From Isoetes taiwanensis (Eukaryota; Streptophyta; Lycopodiopsida; Isoetales; Isoetaceae): 64,000 bases of DNA. The stretch's first letter is position 1. Each line of letters opens with the position of its first letter. The stretch is taken from the NCBI GenBank assembly GCA_021234155.1, contig JAJEKV010000012.1, positions 7,716,448 through 7,780,447 on the forward strand, in the 5' to 3' direction. Shown in pieces: positions 56,724-64,000 of this stretch. The notes beneath the pieces were generated by a model. The model was not told where the DNA came from, searched no databases, and saw nothing but the letters and a program-made list of their open reading frames with translations. Both the position numbers and the translations under genes were made by a program.

Positions 56724-59700
56724 ATGGCGGCTGCTGCTAGACGTCTAGGACAGCGTCTTACATATAAGGGAACTCTTTCTTTACGATTCATTGTACTCCG
56801 AAGCCTTTCACAAAATGTTAGGGTGGAATACGACACATTTGGTCCCATCAATGTGCCCGCAGATAAGTATGGTTGCTTCTTTATGCCAATGCATTGGAGG
56901 AAAAACACAAAAAAAGAAAAAAACTGATCAGTTAAGCAGTATTTCATTTCAATGTGAAGTGGCATTGAGGAATGGTTATCGTTTATGTGCATTATGTAAA
57001 TCACAACTTATTTTAAATGCATCGATACTAAGTTGTTACAGCATATATAAACCAGGTTTATCTGGTGTTTGCATTCTATGTTTGGGTTTGTTCATTTTAA
57101 AGCCATTCTGAAACTTGTAACTTTTGTACTTGCTATCTATCTCCATTGCATTGCCCTTTGTCCCGTCTCTTAGTTTTCCTGTTGGTTCATGTGGTAACAG
57201 ATATTGGGGGGCACAGACACAAAGATCGTTGCAAAATTTTGAAATTGGTGGGGAAAGAGAAAAAATGCCTGAGCCCATTATACGAGCTTTTGGAGTTTTG
57301 AAAAAAGCAGCAGCCAAGGTACACTTTTTGTCAGAACCAAGGCAGTGCCACTGACTTATAATGAAGTTCTTTTAGTGTGGTGTGAACGGTTTTATGGAAT
57401 CTTGCAGGTAAACATGGAGTATGGTCTTGATCCGTCTATAGCCAAGGCAATAATGCAGGCTGCTCAAGAAGTTGCTGAGGGAAAACTCAATGATCATTTT
57501 CCACTTGTAGTCTGGCAAACTGGAAGTGGGACACAATCTAACATGAATGCAAACGAGGTAATATTCAGTGTCTTTGTCCTCAGCATGTGATGAGCTTTTT
57601 GTTGATTTCTATGTTGGCATTTTAGGTAATAGCAAATCGAGCAGCAGAAATTTTGGGCACAAAGATTGGTGAAAAGGCTGTGCATCCCAATGATCATGTG
57701 AACTGTGGCCAGTCGTCCAATGACACATTTCCAACGGTTTGTATCACTTAAGTTCAATCAGGTTTTTTTGGCTAATTCAATGTGAATATGGACATGTCAA
57801 GGACTGGATTGGAATCCCAACTCATAGAATGATATAAATACCTTTCCTTCAGAAGGAAATAATTTAATTCGTAACATATTGCTTATATTCCCTGCCACAT
57901 AGAGCTATTAAGACAAGTCTCATCTCTATTGTAATTTCCAAAGGCAGCTTTTTTGTTGCCTTTGCACATTCAGGGAAATGCTTATATAGAGATACTTATA
58001 CAGGTAATGCACATAGCTGCTGCCACTGAAATCAATCAAAGGCTTTTACCGAATTTGCAAGGACTGCATCAGGCACTGGCTTTGAAGGTCCAGTACATTA
58101 GTTATGTTACTGATTTGCTTGCAACCCATTTGCAGTTTAGGATAGAACCATATATTTCCTTTTCCTTGGTTGCTAATGCACTGAGTCCTTTGTTTATGAT
58201 CTATAGGTGGAGAATTTCAAGAACATTGTAAAAATTGGAAGGACGCACACACAAGATGCTACACCTCTAACCCTTGGGCAGGAGTTCAGTGGCTATGAAA
58301 CTCAGGTTTATTTTTTATTTATGTTGCTACAGCATGACATGCCTAGAGCCAATATGCTTTGGTTCATCTCTATGCAGTGGGATTACTTTGCTATGGAAAA
58401 AGGATATCACGTTTTGATTGTATTATCACTGTTATTACTAGCTTACAGCATTAATCCAGCTTCCATGCTCACATGCTCTAGACTTATGCTGAAGATATGT
58501 CTAGGTTCGTTATGGGATTGAGCGCGTGAAATTAACACTTCCTCGAATCTATCAGGTAAGCAATGAGTCATTTTTAAATGACAATAGTTGTGTTTGCACT
58601 CACATGAAGTTTTTCCATGCTTTTAGCTAGCACAAGGAGGAACAGCTGTTGGCACAGGCCTTAACACCAAAAAAGGGTATACTTGGGACTTATTGTTCTG
58701 TGCATTCTGCGGCTCCCTGATTCTGCTTTTCTTTGTTTAGGTTTGATAAAAAAATTGCTGAGGCTGTGGCTGCCGAGACAAATCTACCCTTTGTTACAGC
58801 AGAAAACAAATTTGAAGCACTGGTACTTTTACTTCTGTCAGATTAAGTTAATTCCGTTCTACCTTTAGATTGTTCAAATATGCGGTTAGGCGTAACAGTG
58901 GCAATGCATTTGGACTGGTAGAAATAATAACAGAAACAGAAATACGTATTTACAATCTCGTAGAGACTTTATAGTCTACTTACAAAGCAGATAACCCAAA
59001 GGACTAAATATAAGGCCATGGATTTTGAATGTGCCTTTTGTACTTGTCATAATTCGCTGAGACAAACTGAAGGTAAATGGTATTCAATTAATGATCTTGC
59101 TGCAGGAGATTGTTGAGTAGCAAAGTGACTCAACCATACATCTTCCTGCAGGAGCGACCTTGTTGCCATTTTCTATGATCAATCAGTCATTTCTCATTGA
59201 GTAGCTTTAACCTGCCCATATCATGCCCACATTGTTAACTATCCCTGAAGGCCTGGATGTCTCATTAAACCAATTATGCGAGTTCATTCATTAAAGTAAT
59301 TGTCTATGCTGGCTAGGGTCTACAATAATGAGATCAACAGTCAAAATTAGAGACCATCTGGTAAGTGGTTACCTTGGTGGGATATTGTTGCCACCTTGCT
59401 TTTTGGCCTTCTATGTGGCTAGTGCGATGCATATCGAGGTTTACAATATTTAACCTTCAATGTTCCAAATAGTTATCTTTGCAGGAGATGGTTGAGTAGC
59501 AAAGTGACTCAACCATACATCTTTCCGCAGGAGCAATGCAGTTCAGCTATATCAATCAGTCTTTTCCCATCAAGCTTTAACCTGCCCGTATCACGCCCAC
59601 ATTGTTAACTGTCCCTCAAGGCTTGAATGTCCCATTTGTGGTGTGTAAACCGGTTATGCGAATTTATTCACGAAAGTAATTGTCCATGCTTTATCCCACC

Positions 59701-61399
59701 AAGTTAAAGCAAATGTGGGATTAAAGTCAAGTCCACTCACTAAAGTCATGTCCCACATTTTAGACAAGGTGCATGTTTAGATGCACAACTTTGACAGCTT
59801 GAGTACGGAGCTAGGCTAGGTTATGAAAAAGAAAAACGGTCAAATGCCAAAGGCATCTGGGGATCAGGTTTGGCAAGAAGATAATGGTAAGATATTGAAT
59901 CTTTGCAAAATTGGAGGAGAAAGTTTCTCATATACATTTCTAAGAAGATTCTCAATCATAGATTACCAGTCAAGCTCCACTTTTAAAAGGATGGTACAAA
60001 GAAGGCCAGATTTGGGCAAATAGATGGGGCATCATTTAAAGCCATAGTGGTTCTCGAGTGAGCAAGTACTAAATGCATTGAGAACTTACGGGCAATGCAT
60101 AGGGGAAATTTGAGTATTATGAAAGAGAAACTAAACTTGATGCTTCATGTATACTGCGCAAAAATATCTTCTGAAATAAACCTGATGTTTGTCCACACTG
60201 TGCAACAATATTTCTATTTCATACATACATTGTGTATGATATACTTCTAAACGTGCCTTGTTATCGTACAGCTTCTGCTGATAACTATTTGCTGAATTTT
60301 GCAGGCAGCCCATGATGCATTTGTTGAGGTCAGTGGGGCGCTCAACACTGTTGCAGTATCATTGTTCAAGATAGCTAATGATATCCGCCTCCTTGGAAGG
60401 TATATTTAGAACTATATGTTGATATGGCTTATGGATAATGGTCTGGTTACTGTTTTAGTGGACCTCGCTGCGGCCTGGGAGAGTTAATCTTGCCAGAAAA
60501 TGAACCAGGAAGCAGTATTATGCCTGTAAGCCTCCTAACAAAATAAACGTGGTTGTCTTGTACTAATTTAAGACAATGGCCTCTCTTGGCTTCTTCAGGG
60601 CAAGGTCAATCCAACTCAGTGTGAGGCATTGACTATGGTTTGCGCAAAGGTAATTTAGAAACTTGCCACATAACCTTCATCATTCTAATGTGCATTTTAT
60701 GCATGCAGGTAATGGGCAACAATGTTGGAATAACCATTGGTGGCCTTAGTGGCCACTTTGAGCTCAATGTTTTTAAACCACTTCTCGCTGATAACTTGCT
60801 ACAGGTACAAAAATTGTGCTTTAATGTATAAGAGGAGGGTTTCAAAGTTCATTCATCGATGTGAAAAACCGAAATTTGCAGTCCTTAAGGCTGCTTGGAG
60901 ATGCTGCCGACTCTTTCAGAAAGAATTGTATCTTGGGTCTTAAGCCAAATTGTGAACGAATTGAGAAGCTATTGCGAGAAGTAAGCATGGTTTCGTTTTG
61001 AAATAAGAATTTGACTAGTTCCATCACATTTGCTAACCTTGGCAGTGTTTCATTTTTGAACACATAATAGTCTCTAATGCTGGTAACCTCATTGAATCCG
61101 GTAAGTTCTCTTGGGTAGTTGAATTGTGCTAAATGTCTAGTTCAGGTCTGACAATGTCACATCAATGCTTTAGAAAATTGGATATGATAAAGCTGCAGCA
61201 GTTGCAAAGAAAGCCCATAAGGAGGGAACAACATTGAAGGTATGAGTTTTGTAATAACCTGAATTGGTAATTCCTACCTTTTTTCTAGAAGCTGATAGAC
61301 TTTATGGCCCAGGATGCATGCCTGAGCCTTAATATTCTTTCTGCGGATGAGTTTGACGAGTGGGTTGTACCAGAAAAGATGTTGGGTCCCTCAGATTAA
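56724..61399 (+). CDS. FUM1: Fumarate hydratase, class II, mitochondrial; 17 exons
   Basis: Fumarase interconverts fumarate and L-malate in the TCA cycle. Exons: 56724-56866, 57201-57318, 57408-57557, 57626-57736, 58004-58087, 58207-58305, 58505-58555, 58627-58676, 58741-58822, 60305-60399, 60459-60525, 60599-60649, 60709-60804, 60882-60980, 61071-61100, 61174-61239, 61313-61399. All introns are GT-AG and all phases agree; total 1479 nt, 492 residues, which I recall as the length of Arabidopsis FUM1. The N-terminus ([12 protein letters not shown], basic and Ser/Leu-rich to about residue 30) is a mitochondrial presequence; ATG 56724 is chosen for that although the frame is open upstream. Visible motifs: [40 protein letters not shown] (catalytic His), the signature GSSIMPGKVNP (catalytic Ser) and FELNVFKP. 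No stop or frameshift occurs, so it is probably functional. Confidence 0.97.
59105..59700. repeat. Direct repeat of about 210 bp inside fumarase intron 9
   Basis: 59105-59312 and 59485-59695 are diverged copies: GTTGAGTAGCAAAGTGACTC, then AACCTGCCC(A/G)TATCA(T/C)GCCCA, then AAAGTAATTGTC(T/C)ATGCT. Each begins with a small hairpin (GGTTGAGT/ACTCAACC type). They lie in the 1.5-kb ninth intron, by far the longest of the gene, so a repeat insertion probably enlarged it. Confidence 0.8.
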
Positions 61400-62396
61400 G
61401 TTCCTTGCTGTTCCTATTACCACATAGAAATGCAGTGTCATTTATGACCTCCTTCCTAATGGCAAGAGCAAAGGAAGAAACGATCAGGAGACTAAAGAAA
61501 ACAGCCCAGAATTGCTAATGTAATTGTTTTATTCATTATTTGGACTATTTTTTTCCCCAATAATTCCCAGCCATTTGGGTATTCATGGAACAGAAAGCAG
61601 ATGGTGGATTCTGAAAGCTAATAATTCTTATGTATGTGCTGAATGTATCACGCCAATCAGCCATTAGCCAACACAATCAAGTGTGGCAATAAAGTTACCA
61701 GAAACGGAGATTTATTTACAATGAAGATGGTCTTCCCTCTTGGATACATACTTTTAAGTACTTTGTGGGATGTCATGTTTCATTTTTTCAGACTGCTACT
61801 GTGAGATTAAGATGGTGCATTGAAAGGGGCTAACCTGCTAAAACTACAAAGTGTTGGATCGCTTGTTGTATTCGCCAACCAAAGATTGAACTGAGGCATG
61901 AAGTAGAACTAGTATATAAGAATTGTTTGTTTATAGAGAATAGAAAATCTACATTGCTTTGACCTGAAGACGTTTTGTTTTTCTTGTGGTTCCCTCCCTG
62001 CTTTATTCTGTTTATTTCTATGCATGTAGAAATAAGCACAATGTTGTCCAAGTAATGTCTCTTCTTGTTTGTAATATGTGGAGTGAGTGAATCCGATTTC
62101 ATCCAGAAACTTTTGTGTAATAATATACGTCACGCAAACTGGGTAAGGATTCTCCATCCGGTTCCTGAAATAATACTGCAACATCCATTTCATTTCTTAA
62201 CTTTTTTAAGCAAGGGAAAACTACCACAATGCTCCTTCAAGTTTTGGTAATTACCAAAATGCCCTATAAGTTTCAAAATTATCATGTTGCCCCTCGTACA
62301 ATGGATATAAAGGCGATATGGTAATTTTGAAACATAAAAGAGCAATATGGTAGTTATTAAAACTTAGGGAAAACTACCAAAGAACAGAAAACCCTA
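61400..62396. other. 3' region of the fumarase gene and intergenic sequence
   Basis: No further gene is recognised. The 3' untranslated region must lie in the first few hundred bases, but no canonical AATAAA is present close to the stop. From about 62200 the sequence becomes rich in AAAACTACCA/AATGCCC motifs. Confidence 0.5.
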
Positions 62397-63136
62397 AAAG
62401 GGAAAAAACTACAGAATACCCTTATGTTTTGACATATTTTCCCACATAACCCTAACTTTTCAAAAATTTATGGAATGCCCCTGGTCAACGTATTTGGCCT
62501 TGTATAATTTTGTATATCACATGATGCCCTCGTATTTTTGTATATTTCACCGAATGCCCTTGTGCAAGCGGTTCGTTTCTGCTCCTGCCGTTTTCTACAA
62601 AAGCTTTGTGCTATAGACCAGTAAATTTTCGGTGGTTGCTTTTTCGGTGATCTTCTACAGACTAGCAAATTTTCGGTGGTACAGAGTTCGATTGGAGGGT
62701 GCACCAGCATTTCGCCAATTATTGCTGATTCAATTCCTGATTTCACACTGATTTTGCCGATTATTGCTGTTGCCATGCAATTGTAGCGAAGCCACTGGAA
62801 CAAGGATCCGATTCTTGCTAACCCAACTAACCCATCATCGATTCTTAAGCTCCAGCCACAGTAAGGATCAAAAATTTGCGTTGTGAATTTTGTGAATTTT
62901 GAAACTTTTGAAATTTGAAATAAAACACACATTATAGGTATCAAGGGTATTTTGTGAATTTGAAGGAAACATAAGGGCATTTGAGGAATTATGTCAAAAC
63001 ATAAGGGTATTTCAACAATTATCAAAACTACAAAATACATTGTACGTTGACTAGGGGCATTCCATAAATTTTTGAAAAGTTAAGGGTATGTGGGAAAATA
63101 TGTCAAAACATAATGGTATTCTGTAGTTTTTCCCTT
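62397..63136. mobile_element. TIR element with arms of about 95 bp
   Basis: The left arm (62397-62490) starts AAGGGAAAAAACTACAGAAT and runs through CCCTTATGTTTTGACATATT to GGTCAACGTA. The right arm (63043-63136) is its inverse, starting TACGTTGACTAGGGGCATTC and ending TGTAGTTTTTCCCTT, with few mismatches. The middle of about 550 bp carries no recognisable gene. Both flanks contain AAAACTTAGGGAAAACTACC (62359 and 63142), so the insertion is bracketed by a longer direct repeat. Superfamily is not assigned; arm length fits a MULE-type or large MITE. Confidence 0.7.
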
Positions 63137-63329
63137 ATTTTAAAACTTAGGGAAAACTACCAAAATACCTCTATTGAGGTTATGTAATTATCCAAACGCC
63201 CCTATGAGTTTCAAAATTACTAAAATGCCCTTGAATCAAATAAATACACTGTATAAAATAAATTATACAAACAAATTATCAATTTGCCCCTACACACCAA
63301 ACTTAATTACTAAAATACCCCTACACACC

Positions 63330-64000
63330 AAGCTTAATTACCAAAATGCCATTACATAGCAATTTTGATCAATCTACACCAAACTTAATCACCAAAATGC
63401 CCTATACACGAAACTTAATTGCCAAAATACCCCTTACACATCAAACTTAATTATCACCATACCCCCTACACACCAAACTTAATTATCAAAATGCCCTTAC
63501 ATACAAATCCTACACAACCTACACTAAATGCCTCATTAATAGGACTTTAAATTCAACGAAGAGATTATAGAAGTCACAATCATTATTGAACTGGAGCCCT
63601 CCAACTGCGTACATTGTTCCTGTTACATGGAGCCCTCCAACTGCGTACATTGTTCCTGTTACACCTTCCACAATGTTATTCCTCTACATCTTCTTCTTCT
63701 GTGCGTATGCATTTGATTTTTGAATGTCCGAGTGGTCTGCATATATCTTCTTCTCCTATGCGTATGCATTTAATTTTTGGACGTCTAGGAGGTTTGTGTG
63801 TGGCTGGTGGTAACATGCCTCCAATAGCATCATCATGCGCTAAAACCACAGGGAATATTGGATCCTTATAAGTGTCAAAATAAGACTGTGTCGGGGTATT
63901 TTGGTAGTTAAGTTTTGTGTGTAGGCCATTTTGGTAATTAAATTTGGTGTAGATTGATCAAAATTAGTGTGTAATGGCATTTTGGTAATTAAATGTAGTG
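63330..64000. mobile_element. Inverted-repeat element, cut by the window end
   Basis: TTAATTACCAAAATGCCATT at 63336 and about 110 bp after it recur inverted at 63890-64000 (ending AATGGCATTTTGGTAATTAA near 63992). The arms include GATCAATCTACACCAAA and its complement. The interior has two tandem duplications: GGAGCCCTCCAACTGCGTAC at 63593 and 63630, and TGCGTATGCATTT(G/A)ATTTTTG(A/G)A at 63701 and 63757. It may continue beyond the window. Confidence 0.65.

Overview
The window is nuclear DNA of a land plant. It holds a GT-AG-intron plant fumarase gene, an S-domain receptor kinase, remnants of HCT-type acyltransferase, sulfate-transporter and HKT-type genes, plant LINEs, and a Ty3/gypsy element of Athila/Tat type. 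The heavy load of old, nested transposons and the wide gene spacing suggest a large genome. A gymnosperm is my best guess, but it is not proven.

Layout. 0-1 kb is a 5'-truncated LINE with a poly(A) tail and target-site duplications. 3.2-5.8 kb is an intact, intronless G-type lectin receptor-like kinase, and its 3' end is duplicated just downstream. 7.9-9.8 kb holds a CACTA-like repeat block and an AT-rich tandem array. 10.6-12.1 kb (minus strand) is a broken gene I cannot name. 15.2-19.1 kb is a LINE ORF1 running into a 19-bp minisatellite, followed by an HKT-like fragment. 20.9-26.0 kb is a LINE (LINE A) split by a 2.6-kb terminal-inverted-repeat transposon. 28.4-33.0 kb is an L1-type LINE holding a nested second copy of the LINE A family. 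34.7-36.3 kb is another truncated LINE. 36.97-48.05 kb is a structurally complete minus-strand Ty3/gypsy element (two LTRs of about 610 bp, PBS, PPT, gag-PR-RT-RH-INT, and about 3.5 kb of extra sequence after the integrase). It seems to sit in an intron of a decayed TPR-type gene whose exons reappear at 48.8-50.7 kb, where a second retroposon has landed in an exon. 51.1-53.7 kb is a tandem triplication. 54.0-55.1 kb is an HCT-like pseudogene. 56.7-61.4 kb is a complete 17-exon mitochondrial fumarase (492 aa). 62.4-64.0 kb holds two elements built from long inverted repeats.

The two intact host genes are unrelated in function: a cell-surface kinase and a TCA-cycle enzyme. The most unusual signal is not a gene. 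In repeated DNA, sister copies differ preferentially at CAG/CTG (CHG) sites, through A-to-G changes and small indels as well as substitutions. Deamination cannot explain this, and it looks like a methylation-linked sequencing artefact. If so, frameshifts in the transposon part of this window should not be trusted.
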